Shown here piece after piece: positions 34,476 through 46,745 of a stretch of DNA of 64,000 nt; within the stretch, counting starts at the first letter, position 1, and the number at the start of each line of letters is the position of its first letter. The stretch spans positions 17,501,246 through 17,565,245 of the forward strand of contig CM032119.1 in assembly GCA_018894105.1 (NCBI GenBank), written 5' to 3'. The notes below the pieces were generated by a model. It made no database searches. It had not been told where the DNA came from and was given only the letters and a program-made list of their open reading frames with translations. The position numbers were made by a program, and so were the translations under genes. The stretch comes from Jacaranda mimosifolia. Lineage: Eukaryota > Streptophyta > Magnoliopsida > Lamiales > Bignoniaceae.

Positions 34476-36835
34476 ATTATAAAATGGCCATGTTCATCTT
34501 ATGTTTTTTATACTTTGCTTGCATTTGGTTGAAGCCCTTAAATCATACAAGACTACGGGACTTGGTCACGCATATAATGAGATCATGAAACAAGTCTCTA
34601 AAGGTCATGATTTTAAATACTCCAAGTCATAGAATCTTATAAGAAGGGGCATATAAGATTAAGATAGACTTGCATTAACGATGCATACTCCAAAGGGTTG
34701 GATATTGCCTTATTTCATGGGAAATTTATGTAAGACATGGATGCATATTAGTGGGTGCTCGTTAGAGAACAAGTTTATTGAAGACCCACTTAGAGAATCC
34801 ACTAGATAGCTTTAGTGGCAAGTCGGTAGTGAAGAATTCTCAAAGCTTACGATAGTGCATATAATTAGTCATTTGACTTGATGATCCAAAGTACCTTGTG
34901 TTTAGGTCCTCATGCTTTGAGTTTGCCTTGACCACATAGCAGGTAATCCAGGGTTTATATTGGGCATGAGCTACTTAAACATAGAGGTTTGTGAGATCCA
35001 AGATGGGATCCGTTTCCTCATTGTTGTGAAGAACGAGTGCGTCTCCTATGTATTCTATAATGATTGATTCCACGAAATTCTTGCGCAAAGTAGTATGACA
35101 ATTTGAAAAACGTGTTTTCCAAAGTTGAGATCATAAAGTGGAATCGAACATTAGATATAGAGACATAGTTATTGTGGCTATTAAGGAGCCTACAAATATC
35201 TTGTCCTAGGCATCTTTCGAGAGATAGGAGACGGAATGACCATATTTACATGGTAGGCATAAGTTATAATGGTTCATCAAGATATAATTCATTCATCCAA
35301 TTAGTTGGGCTCCATGGGCTTGTTGCTAGACATCGACCATGGAGATTGGGTACTCTTCAATTAATAGCGATTAATTGAATGAGTTATTAGTTCAAATGAG
35401 TTTAAACTAATTGGAATATTTTAATATTCAAAGTATCACAAAGAGTTGTGAGCCCATGTTCAATGAATGGATGAACTTGATGGGCCATGTACAAAAGCCT
35501 AAGGAAACTCTTATTTGATAGGAGGAATTTTCTAAGGAGTTAGAAAATTGATTAGTAGGCATTTTTGCCTAAGGAGAGAAATCAAGTTGGCTAAATTGGT
35601 CATTTTGGTTTGATTAATTTAAGTGTTAAATTAATCAAAATAATTTAAATCTTTAAATTAGGCCAATTAAATTAAGGTGTTAATTTAATTGATTCCATAT
35701 GACATTTTAATTAGTCAAGTTAACTTAAGGGGTTAAGTTAGCTCAATTAACTTAAAGAGTTAAGTTAAATTAATTAAATTAAAGAGTTACTTTAATTAAA
35801 TAGGAAATTCAAATTTTGGAGGGAAATCAAATGGAAGAGTCCATTTGAATTATGCAAGTTGGCATTTCTAATTTAGGAAATTAAAATGCAAATTCAACCT
35901 AGATGGGAATCTAGCAAGTTGGCAAATTGGCACATGTGTAAAAGGTGTGATGGAAGCCTCAAGTTAACTTAAGGGGTTAAGTTAGCTCAATTAACTTAAA
36001 GAGTTAAGTTAAATTAATTAAATTAAAGAGTTACTTTAATTAAATAGGAAATTCAAATTTTGGAGGGAAATCAAATGGAAGAGTCCATTTGAATTATGCA
36101 AGTTGGCATTTCTAATTTAGGAAATTAAAATGCAAATTCAACCTAGATGGGAATCTAGCAAGTTGGCAAATTGGCACATGTGTAAAAGGTGTGATGGAAG
36201 CCTCCAAAGGCTTCCATCCCCTCCTATAAATATCACACATGGCCGGCCATAGCATATGACTCATGCTCTACTTTTTCCCTCAAAAAAGGTTGCCAACTCA
36301 TGTGTTAAGAAAATACCTCTTTGATTCTCTCCTCACTCTTTCCTCCTCCCAAAAAATGCCACCCTACATCGTCTTCTTCCTCCTTTCTTCTCTAGCAAAG
36401 AGTGTGTGGATTGAGAAACCTTTCTAGGTGTGTGGACTACACATTAGAGGCTTCACGCTTGGGAAGTTCTAGATTGGTGATTGAACCTTTCTAGTGGCTG
36501 AATTTTGGAGCTTCATTAGGCAATTTTTGAAGCTATTTTCATCCTCATTTTTGGCCATTAAATGGCTGTATTGGAGGTGAAATTATGTGAATTTTTTTTT
36601 TGAGTTTTGGAGGCCTTGGTGTGGAGAAATCATATCAAGGAAGAGAAGCTTGTTGATCTTGATTTAGAGGTGTCCATTGGAAGATCTTCTTCATTTCTTT
36701 GATTCCTTCTTCAAAGGTAATTTTCCAGCCCTTAAATCTAGGGCAAGTTCACAGATCATTGGGATGGAGATAGCTAGTTAAATTTTGCCCTATTTTGGTT
36801 TTAATTTATGGATCCTAGTCTATATCCTACTTTCA
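34476..36835 (+). repeat. Copia LTR2, left-truncated
   Basis: Begins abruptly at ATTATAAAATGGCCATGTTC, which corresponds to about 110-160 bp inside a full LTR. It runs to CTACTTTCA at 36835, immediately before the primer-binding site. TATAAATATCACACATGGCC at 36225 is its likely promoter core, again followed by GGCCGGCC. Confidence 0.75.
35717..36204 (+). repeat. 244-bp perfect tandem duplication inside LTR2
   Basis: The unit 35717-35960 (from AAGTTAACTTAAGGGG to GATGGAAGCCTC) is followed at once by 35961-36204, which I could not distinguish from it base by base. LTR3 has one copy. It is either a recent duplication or an assembly artefact. Confidence 0.9.
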
Positions 36836-38834
36836 AGTGGTATCGAAGCCATTTTCATGCCTAAATTAGGATTTTAGTGAATTGATTCATGTGATGGATT
36901 CATTCAAGATCCCCAAATACTTGATTCAATTGATGAATTTGAGTGTTTGGATATTTTGTATGTGGCTCTTGTTGTGTTGGATTGAAATATGTCAATATGT
37001 GCTCACGTATTAATTCATATGTTGGCTTGAGTTTTGATTCAAATTTTATGATGTTAAATGTTGATTTAGCATTGAATAATGTTATATGTTGATATAGCAT
37101 GTTAATTATAGCTTTAATGTGTTTTTGGCTATTTTTGGATCCAATTGGATTGGACATTATTGGAGATTTTTTGGAGAATAGTGATTTTTCCTTAGATTTG
37201 ATTTTTGAAGCACTTAAACAGTTTAGTTTCCAATTTTTTAAAGGTGCTTATAATTTGAAAATTTGTCAAAATGTGTGTCAAATTGAGTCATGAAATTGTC
37301 CATGGTGTTGGAATATAAAATAGCACAAAATGAGCACAAGATACACACTAGCACACAAACTGGTAGGGCTGCTGGCCCCTTGGCAATGACTGCCACTCAA
37401 TGGCTGTCCTGTGAGCGTACCTGCTGTGCAGCTGGGTGCACACCAGGGGCAACGGCCCACTGGTAAGTGGCTAGGGGTGTTCCTTGGCTCTTTTAGTGCG
37501 ATTTTGGTCTTCCTTCTAAGCTAATTTCGTACTATTTTGATGCACAATAATTTTGTAAGTATTCAAGTTAATGTTGAACATTTTTGCTTGCTTTTAAAGT
37601 CAAGTTTAAGCTAATCTTCAAGTTTGTGCAAACATGTGATGTATAAAGAGTTATGCTTATTTTTGCCTCTTAATCAATTTTTTATGAGATAAACATTTTA
37701 TTGATTGAATTAATTGTCAATTCTTCTTATTATTAATCATTTAATTGTTGAACGGACGATGGGTGATGAATGGGGATGAACATGAGGCTTTAAATTGGTT
37801 TTATTTAAGTTCAAAGTTGTTTGAAATGGGTTGTATTAAATGGGACTTGCATACCTATTGATTTTCTACTTTATAATTGTTATGAGAGTAGAACTCTAGG
37901 GGTGATGATTTCTTTTCTTTTATAAAATATTGCAAGGAGACAAATGAGGCCAAGAGGATCAAGGAGGCTTGAAGACCCATGCATGTATGGGATACATTCA
38001 TGTAACAGATAGGATTTAATCATCCCACTTAAAATGAACTACGTAGTACACCTATGGCTCTATGTGCACTACTTGCTTAAGACTCATGGTCATCCCACCC
38101 TAGGAGCATGCTAGATGCATTTACTTATTTACACTTTCTTTATCCTATTGATATATGAGATGCATGGTTAGGACGTAGAGAACATAAGCAAGAAAAGATA
38201 AAATTGATGAGATATTTCAAAACAGGATAATTCCCTCAACTTAGAAGGATAAAATTTAAAATAATATTAAGTCAAGTTGGATACAAATTAAAATGAGTTT
38301 TAATTAATCCAAGCCTTCTACCAATGGCAAGGTAACATGAGATGCTATCCTAATTTAGTGTTGGATCACGAGTCGTGGAACACTTTATTAGAGGAAAGCT
38401 ATAATCACTTCCTTGGCATATGATGCACTTTAATTTAAAACTCACTATGACATTATCTCACGAGTCGTGGAATGATCATAGTGGAGTTTATAATTAAAGA
38501 TTGATTGGTAGGTACGACTTAACACCAAGTAGTGTAGATGTCGCACAAGTTGTGGGTTTACATGAAAAGTGAGGCAAAATAAATCAAGGGTTGCATAGAG
38601 ATGCAATTAGTAATAGTTACTTACCTTAGGATCATTTGTGGATGGCTCACGAGTAGTAGATTCACAAATGAAGTCTTTTGGACCTTGATTTTTGCTACGA
38701 AATACAATTTTCTGAATTCCTATGAGGGTAAGGAATTTGAGAAAAATAGTTCATTAACATGTTTTCAAATATCCAATTCAATCACATGCTTATATTCTCT
38801 TTCTCTCTTTCGTAGATTTTTGAAGTCTCAATTA

Positions 38835-39643
38835 ATGATAAAGAGTCCACTTAGCTTTATTTTGAAAACTAATAAACTCACTGGGCCTAACTTCCACGAT
38901 TGGTTAAGAAACCTCAAAATTATTATTGACTCCAGAAAAAAGAACTTATGTCCTTACTCAAAGTCCACTGGATACCGTTGGTGATGATGCCAACGATGAG
39001 GCCCTAGATGCATTCGCTAAATAGGTAGAAGACGATCTTCAAACCTATTGCCTCATGATGGCGTTAATGTCCAATGAGCTCCAAAATTCTCATGAGAACA
39101 TGCAAAGTGTTTTTGAGATACATATGCACCTAAGAGTTGTATGAGGTACAATCTAGACATGAACATAACACGTTGTCTAGAGAGCTCTTTAGGACTAGAA
39201 TAATTGAAGTGGCAAGTGTCCATGACCATAGCCTTAAGATAATTGGACGCTTGCTCAATTGGATGTGGTCATGGACAATGACCTTTATGTGGATTTGATC
39301 TTTCAATTATTACCAAGCTCGTTTAACCAATTTGTTATGAACTTCATGTCAAAACAAGAGGTTACGATTAACAAATTGGTTAATATATTGGTAACCGTTG
39401 AGGCGGCAATGAAAAAGGATTAGTCTTTGATGCTCGTATCATCCTCCATGTCTAAAGGCCCTAGGGGTAAGAAGAAGAGAGGTAAGAAAAAGAAAGGTTC
39501 TTCTTTGAAAGGGAAACAACCATTGAAGCTCTCTAGAGGAGTTAAGAAGAAAAAGAAAGAGGAAAAGAAGGATGCCACATGTTTCTATTGTGGCAAAACA
39601 AGGCATTGGAAGCACAATTACAAGGAGTACCTTGCAACCCTTT
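38835..39643 (+). pseudogene. Ty1-copia gag (UBN2-type) with zinc knuckle
   Basis: The N-terminus reads ILKTNKLTGPNFHDWLRNLK, the classic start of plant copia gag. The middle is broken by stops and frameshifts (38985-39425). The C-terminus is a Lys-rich tail with the knuckle CFYCGKTRHWKHNY at about 39580-39621. The last Cys of CX2CX4HX4C is replaced by Tyr, so zinc binding would be impaired. It is not functional. Confidence 0.85.
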
Positions 39644-39994
39644 AGAAGGGTATGTTGTTCATTGAAGTGCACTTAACCACAAATTCTTCCACATGGGTAT
39701 TTGATACCACATGTGGTTCTCACCTCTGTAATTCGTTACAGGGGATGGAAAGAAGAAGGACGCTCAATGATGAGGATATGATCCTCTGCCTAGGCAATGG
39801 CACAAGGGTTGTGACCAAAGTTGAAGGCATAGTCAGGTTAGACTTAGGGAACTTTTATATTGTATTAGATCCTTGCTTTTATGTACTCAATCTTGAGAAG
39901 AATATCATTTCAATTCTTGTCTTAGATTCTGAAGGATATGGTTTTTCAATCAGTGATGGAGAATTGAAAGCAATAAAGAAAGATTCTTTAATTG
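39644..39994 (+). pseudogene. Ty1-copia protease, truncated
   Basis: The frame reads SSTWVFDTTCGSHLCNSLQG with the aspartic-protease motif DTTCG at about 39700. Further on come LGNGTRVVTKVEGIVRLDLG and NIISILVLDSEGYGFSISDG, as in plant copia proteases. It then stops at the junction with LTR3. The gag stop just before it (TAG at 39643) breaks the polyprotein. Confidence 0.85.
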
Positions 39995-41064
39995 ATTAGT
40001 AGGCGTTTTTGCCTAAGGAGACAAATCAAGTTGGCTAATTTTCAATTGGTTGTTTTGGCTTGATTAATTTAAGTGTTAAATTAATCAAAATAATTTAAAG
40101 AGTTAAATTATGCCTATTAAAGTAAGGTGTTAATTTAATTGGTGCCATGTGGCATTTTAATTAGTCAAGTTAATTTAAAGAATTAAGTTAGCTCAATTAA
40201 ATTAAAGAATTAATTTAACTAACTTAATGAGTTAAGTTAAATTAATTAAATTAAAGAGTTAATTTAACCAAATAGGGAATTCAAATTTTGGAGGAAAATC
40301 AAATGGAAGAGTCCATTTAAATTATGCAAGTTGGCATTTTTAATTTAGGAAATAAGAATGTAAATTCAAGCTAGATAGGAATGTAGCAAGTTGGCAAGTT
40401 CGCACATGTGCAGAAGGTATGATGGAAGCTAAGGGATTCCATCCCCTCCTATAAATATCACATATGGCCGGCCATAGCATGTGATTCATGCTCTTACTTT
40501 TTCCCTAAAAATGGTAGCCAACTCATATGTTGAGTAACTATCTTCTTGATTTGCTTCTCCCTCTCTCTTCCTCCCAAAAGCGCCACACTCCATCATCTTC
40601 TTCCTCATATCTTCTCTAGTAAAGAGTGTGTGGATTGAGAGACATTCCTAGGCGTGTGGGCTACACAATAGAGGATTCACGCTTGGGAAGCTTAAGATTG
40701 GTGATTGAACCTTTCTAGTGGCTGAATTTTGGAGCTTCATTAGGCAACTTTTGAAGCTATTTTCTTCCTCATTTTTGACCATGAAGTGGTTGTATTGGAG
40801 ATGAAGTTGTGTGCAAAAGTGGCTGATTTTTTGAGGCCTTGGTGTGGAGAAATCGGATCAAGGAAGAGAGGTTTATTGATCTTGATTTGGAGGTGTCTAT
40901 TAGAAGATCTTCTTCATTCCTTTGGTTTTTTCTTCAAAGTTAATTTTCCATCCTTTAAATCTTAATCTAAGGCATGCTGATAGATCCTTGGGATGGGGAT
41001 AACTAGTTAAATTTTTCCCTATTTTGGTTTTAATTTATAGATCCTAGTCTATCTCCTACTTTCA
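39995..41064 (+). repeat. Copia LTR3, left half deleted
   Basis: Matches LTR2 from the AATTGATTAGTAGGC stretch onward, with TATAAATATCACATATGGCC and GGCCGGCC at about 40450-40470. It ends CTACTTTCA at 41064 before the CCATG TSD. It lacks the 244-bp duplication. Confidence 0.8.
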
Positions 41065-43698
41065 CCATGGCCTGCTGTTGATGCATTCATTTATTGACAA
41101 TAAATCATACAATACATCTTCGAGGCATTGCACTCCAAATGCTCATGTACAAACTCATGCTGCTTGTGTGCTTACAAGGTCATTGGAAACTTTCTCTCCG
41201 GACCAACAAGAACATAGCTCAAGTTCACATATGACATCATTCGTTAATGAGATCAGTAAGTTATGACCTGAAGCATATAAATTTCGTAAGACCTATACAA
41301 ATATTGCACTTATCTTTGGTGGTTGTGTTGTATGTGGTTGCATTTTTGTTATTGCATTTGTTTGGTTAATGATGGGTCTGGTACGTGGAAGACATTTGGG
41401 TTGAGTTAAGCGGTGAGTTATTTGTTCTTTCTAGGTTCTTTTGTAATCCAATTAGATGAAGCTATGGTGAAAGTGCCAACATATTAATATTCAAGTTAGT
41501 ATGTTATAAAGCATACCATCTTCGATTGCTTGGTTGATGTTCTCATCTATAGGTAGAAATCCAATTTTGGGCTTTTTTTGCACATGTATAAAGCTTAGTG
41601 ATTACACTATTTATTTAAAAAATCATTTAGCTTTCCAAGATGAGTTTGTGTATGTCCATTGCATTAGCAGTGACATTTTTTTTCAATTGGTAGGCTGTTT
41701 TATAATTTTTGATTGTGGAGATTATTTTTGGTGCTTTTTCTTGCATTATGTTGGCCAAGTGTAAGTTATTCTATTTTTAGTGATGTTGTGCACTTTATGA
41801 AAGTGAAATTGATGATGATGTTAAGATTATATTCCATGTTGATAGAAAATAATTAGTTAAGATGAGCTTAGCTAGACACCAGAAGTCCATGAATACATAT
41901 TAGATGCCAAATTATAAATAGTTATAACATACATAAAAATGGTTGTTTCTTATAATTGGTATTATTTCCTCATTGAAACTTGAGCATGAAATAGATATAT
42001 CAAAATTTTGTTAAAGTGAGATTTCATGCAAAAATTTTCACGAGCCCATCATTTTATTTTTCCTTTATTCAAGTAATATATGCATTACTTAAGCCCGTGA
42101 ATAGCATGAAGCTACTATCTAAGTACAAACTAAAATCACTCCTAATTGATTATTTGAAAGCAAGATGCCTTGGTAGTAAGATAATGTTGTAGACAACTTA
42201 AGTGGGAATCAACTTTGAATTTATGAAGCTTGTAATTTCTAAATATCTGCTCTTGTGTCATAGCTCTATCAAATCCCATCAATACATATTAGCCTTTACT
42301 GAGTTCTTTTTGTCAAGACTGCTAGTAAGGAAACATTTCACGTATATTATGTCATTTATGATGGCACTAGAAATGCTCATCCCAACTATCATAAAGGTTA
42401 TCTATACTTGCATTTTCATCTTGCCTAAAAATAATCCAGCAAAGCTATCAAACATTGATTTTCATGGCTCCATGAAATCCCCGATATCAAGAAGCCATTT
42501 TATACATTATACAATAAGGAACGGTAATACATTTGGGACTACATCACCATGGTAATATATTTTGTTAACCCAACCTTTTTTAATGCTTTTTTGGTCATAT
42601 TTTGTTGCCACTGTCAATTGTTCTTGATTGGTAATGGTAATAATGATTTGAAATTATATTTTGTAGAAGTACCCGCTTGAGGAGGCATACATGCGGAAAG
42701 TGGAACCTAAATGGATGGGGTTATGTGAGACTCTAGGCCCTCCCAAATCAATTAATCTGTTTGTTGATCCAAAAATCACTCAAATTTCAAATAATAGTAG
42801 AGTAATAAACTGAATGAAGCAATGGACAACAATATCACAATCCCTATTACTACTCATGCATACGTTGAGACTAATCTTTTGTCAACAATATTTTGGAATA
42901 ATATCATAAAAATTTATGGGATGATGATGCAAGTTAGGATTCTATCAAATCTTTTACTTGTATGCTAAGTCAAATTTCACCTTCAATTCATTTGTCAACA
43001 TGTATGATGGCCTCTGGACAGAAAAAGATGATAGGGAAATCTTTGGAGTTATTAACCCTTATCAAAATTCTAGACCCTCGAGCTCTCATGCATCATCCTC
43101 CAGCATGCTGAAACGCTGTGGCAAAAGTGACATTGATGTTTGTCAGTGTTGTGTTGAGACTCCTATCTGCCTAAGCTATACATGTAATGGTTTTGTTTGA
43201 ATGCATGCTGTTTGTGACTTCTAGTATGTATGAATGAAAAACCAACATCACATTCTCGTCCTATCGGATAGTGCATAAAGTAGCTTATTGGTTACGTCAT
43301 GTTGTGTAAGGGCATTTAATGTTTTGGCTTTTTGGTAATATAATACCCTTAGAAAGGGCATGTTTCTTAAAGAGCTCGAGTCAGTTTATTCTATTCACAT
43401 TTTCTTTAAAAGAGTTTAGTTAACTCTATGGAAAAATTATTTTTATAAGCATTTCTAACAATAGCTTTAAGATCCAAGAGTAGATGAGGTCTAATCTTTA
43501 TTATGAAATCTCTAAGAATTTGACTATCCTTTTTCCTTTTAAGAATTTTCTAGCAAGAATTTTCTTTTCTAGTCAACTGAACTCAGCAAAATGTTATCGT
43601 ATACTTCTTGTCTTAATGCAAATCCCCCTTTTCAACTGGGCTATTTCAAGAGCTAAATCTAAAGTTGGAAATATAAAGAGCTAGTTGCTCATGTGCTT
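41065..43698. other. Intergenic with unassigned open frames
   Basis: Several frames of 62-127 aa on the + strand (for example 42202-42555 and 42958-43200) carry no motif I recognise and no clear splice logic. With the sequence after 46740, from which it was separated by a solo LTR, it is probably an old degraded element. Confidence 0.4.
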
Positions 43699-46600
43699 TG
43701 TGGCACCCCATTTGGGATAGCCCACAAGCCGAGACGCCACTCAATTCAATCTTAAATTGAATGTACAATATACAGTCAATAAGCACTTCATAAATCTTTA
43801 TAGCATGCAAACATCATAATTGATAGGCCTATAAAATTTTTCACAAATCTCCAATAAGCAAAAATGATCATCAACTGACAACATGCTTCAAACTTAATAC
43901 CATAATATCATAGTGCTATAATTCATGCTAATAATGCCACAATATTCAAAACCAAAATATCGACATAAGCAACACAATTCATACATGCCATAGACCTTAA
44001 TCTCATCTTGTCACATCACAATATCACAAAGTTATAGCTTAACATACGATTGATCCCATAATAGTTAAAAACACATGTTCTACTATTAGATACTGCAACC
44101 GTTTTCGTCTTATGCAAACCTCAACAAAAGTATATATCCAAACCATACTAATCCCATAATATTCCATAATATAAACACACCCTGCAGATGTTATATCCAT
44201 ACTTAACATATCACAACATCTTTTGGGTATACAAAATGTTCGAGAGTACCTATAAGTATATACAACCATTTTCTATAACAAAATGTGTTCGCCAATCCAA
44301 GCCTGGAGTTCAAACTCATCACTTAACCTTGTCTAAGAAAGTCAAAAAAAATACAAGGGGTAAGTCCAAATAACTTAGTGAGGGATAATCGAAATAGTAG
44401 GCAGTAGGGATTTGTCGAGGAAGAATAAACCCAACAGATCATAGGTTAACAACTAAACAGAAACATTTCAGGATACAACAAGACAAGCAAATATGAATCT
44501 CTTCTTCCTTATTGCTCCATGAACAGTTTACAAAGAATCAGATACAGTCAGAATAAATAATCCAAATATCACATGCCATCCCATGATTAGAACAAGACAT
44601 GCATATCAGATTCTCCTTATACAGGTCATCAGTCAGTTAGTCGATCTATCAGTCAATCAATTAGTCAGTCAGACAGTCAGTTAATTAGTTATTCAGTCAA
44701 TCAATCAATTGGTCAATTAGTCAGAAAATCAATAAGTCAGTCAAACGTATCGACATGTCCTAAGCTTAACAGCTGGGATCCACATAATAGCTCGTCTCGA
44801 GCTTAATAGCTGGGATCCACATAACAGAATGGTAACAAATAACAAGATAATCAGTTAATGAAACAGTAAAAATTAACAAACAGGAGTTCTGGGTGCTAGA
44901 ACGGACAAGAACAAAGTCATATCAAAGCACGATCAAGAAATAACCCTCACAGGGGTGTATAGGTCAATTAACAGATAACAAGCAGTAACAAGCAATCAAG
45001 GGATACAAAATATGAATAAGAGTTCTGGGAACCTCATAGGGTTTGATAATCAACAACAACGATAACGAAAAATCAAGACGGGTATCAGAACAGTGAAACC
45101 TAATTGGTTCTACTATAGGTATGGGATAAGCTCATACAAAGTAAAAACTAATTGGCAGATCCCTCATTGGGGTAACAATAATTAATAGAGTATAGTAATC
45201 AAGTCAATACCAACCCTTACAGGGGTTTATCAAGAAAATTGATAGGTACAAGAGTGTTAGATTGATGGACCATCACTTCCGTAATATCAGAAAAGGCAGC
45301 CGTAGTTCAGCATCTACTGGTCAGCAGGACCCATTTCTTCGTCACCTAACCAAAATAGCATAATCACAGTCAAAATCTCCATTTAGCTCTAATAATTCTT
45401 AATAATTATAGTTACAACCATTAGTAGTCAAAATCACTACTGCTCGGCTAATACGGTAGTTTTAAGGTTTTATCAATTCCAGTAATGGATTGTAATCTGG
45501 CCTTTAATTATATAATTAACCTCATAACATTATCCCAAATTAGTAATAATAATCCAATCATCTTAATAATCCAATTATTGTCACTAGGTCTCAAATCCAT
45601 AAAATTAGGGTTTTCTCTTTCGATTAACTTAATTAATCCCAAGATTATCATACAATAATACAAATCCCGATTCATTTGGCCAATAATATACATGCATGTC
45701 TCAACGTTTTTGATCAAATCACGTGTTCTTTTGTTGGTACAATATATCAAATGAATTTGAAGGTATATACATACACATGTATACAATTACAACCAAAATC
45801 CAACCATTTACCCACTATCTTCTTATCGGAGTGTAATTTGCACAATCAGTTCCTGTGCATGTATTCCTTACGATGAGACAAAAATTCTGCCCTATCGCTG
45901 CTGCTACCGTCTGCCACTGCTAGAGATGGCCAACAACACCACCAAAAGCTCCATCTCAGCTCCATGAATCAAACCCCTCAATTAATTTTTCAATTCTCCA
46001 CCAAATTAAAGCTCAATTTTCCAGAAAACTCGTAGCTCCACCTACTACTACCGTGACTATTTTTTGTCAATTTCATCATCGTCTAAAACCTCAATCAAAG
46101 CTCACCATATTCATCCTTGAGCTGAGACCTACAAAACCCACACCTGGGTTGTGTCTAACAATCGCCAAAAAGTGGAACCCATCGAGCTTCATCTTTCCTC
46201 ATTTTTGGTCCTCTACTTTTCCACCATCCGTCGGTGTTTATGTGTGTGTGTGGTATCAGTGTGCTCGCTGTAGGAAGATGAAGAGGGTGGTTGGGTTAGT
46301 TTTGAGGTTTGGTAATCGACGAAGAGGTTTGCCGATGATGGGGTTGAGGGTGTTCGGTAGGGAAGATGATGAAAATGGGGAGAGGGGGAATGTAAATCTA
46401 ATATTTATAAATTAATCTTTCCATATTCACAGATTCACCCCCAAAAGTTTTAGTCAGCTTTCAATTAGGTCCTCAAAGGTTTCCACCAACATCAAATCAA
46501 CCCTTAACAAAATGGGTGCCTCACTTTGACCCCTTTAACTAAAAGTAATTCCATATAAACCCCAAAATTCCTAAAATGTGATCCAATCAAGTCTTCTCAA

Positions 46601-46740
46601 ATTGAGATTTGACCCAAAATTTCCAAAATTCACAATCAAGTCCATTTTATTAATTTTTTGGGCCCTAAAATCTGATCAACCAATACTTTGATTTCTAAAT
46701 CCTTATTTTTCAAAAATACCAAATTTTTAGGGGTGTTACA
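43699..46740 (-). mobile_element. Solo LTR A (Ty3-gypsy, Del/Tekay-like), 3,042 bp
   Basis: On the minus strand it begins TGTAACACCCC (46740) and ends GGTGCCACA (43699). It has a perfect 5-bp TSD TGCTT (43694-43698 and 46741-46745). It is homologous, in inverse orientation, to solo LTR B (48887-51914). Long LTRs starting TGTAACACC are typical of plant Del/Tekay gypsy elements; that name is inference, as no internal domain is present. It holds a GTCA tetranucleotide-rich stretch (44627-44750) and a doubled GCTGGGATCCACATA unit (44771-44825). Confidence 0.92.
44627..44750. repeat. (GTCA/TCAG)n tetranucleotide array in LTR A
   Basis: Irregular runs of CAGTCAGTTAGTC, CAGTCAATCAATTAGTCAGT and similar. 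LTR B has a different minisatellite in the matching part of the LTR. Confidence 0.85.
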
Positions 46741-46745
46741 TGCTT

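Larger units (their letters stand above)
32159..41064 (+). mobile_element. Ty1-copia composite: LTR, LTR, gag-protease, truncated LTR
   Basis: The whole block is bounded by a perfect 5-bp repeat CCATG (32154-32158 and 41065-41069). Order: LTR1 (32159-34475), LTR2 truncated at its left (34476-36835), PBS TGGTATCGAAGCC (36838-36850, methionine-tRNA type), gag and protease (38835-39994), then LTR3 missing its left half (39995-41064). Integrase, RT and RNase H are gone. LTR2 and LTR3 are close to each other; LTR1 is more diverged. The junction at 39990 shares AATTGATTAGTAGGC with the inside of LTR2, so the deletion probably ran through that microhomology. Confidence 0.8.

Noticed and set aside
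39439..39672. 77-aa minus-strand ORF
   Set aside because: Antisense shadow of the Lys-rich copia gag tail.
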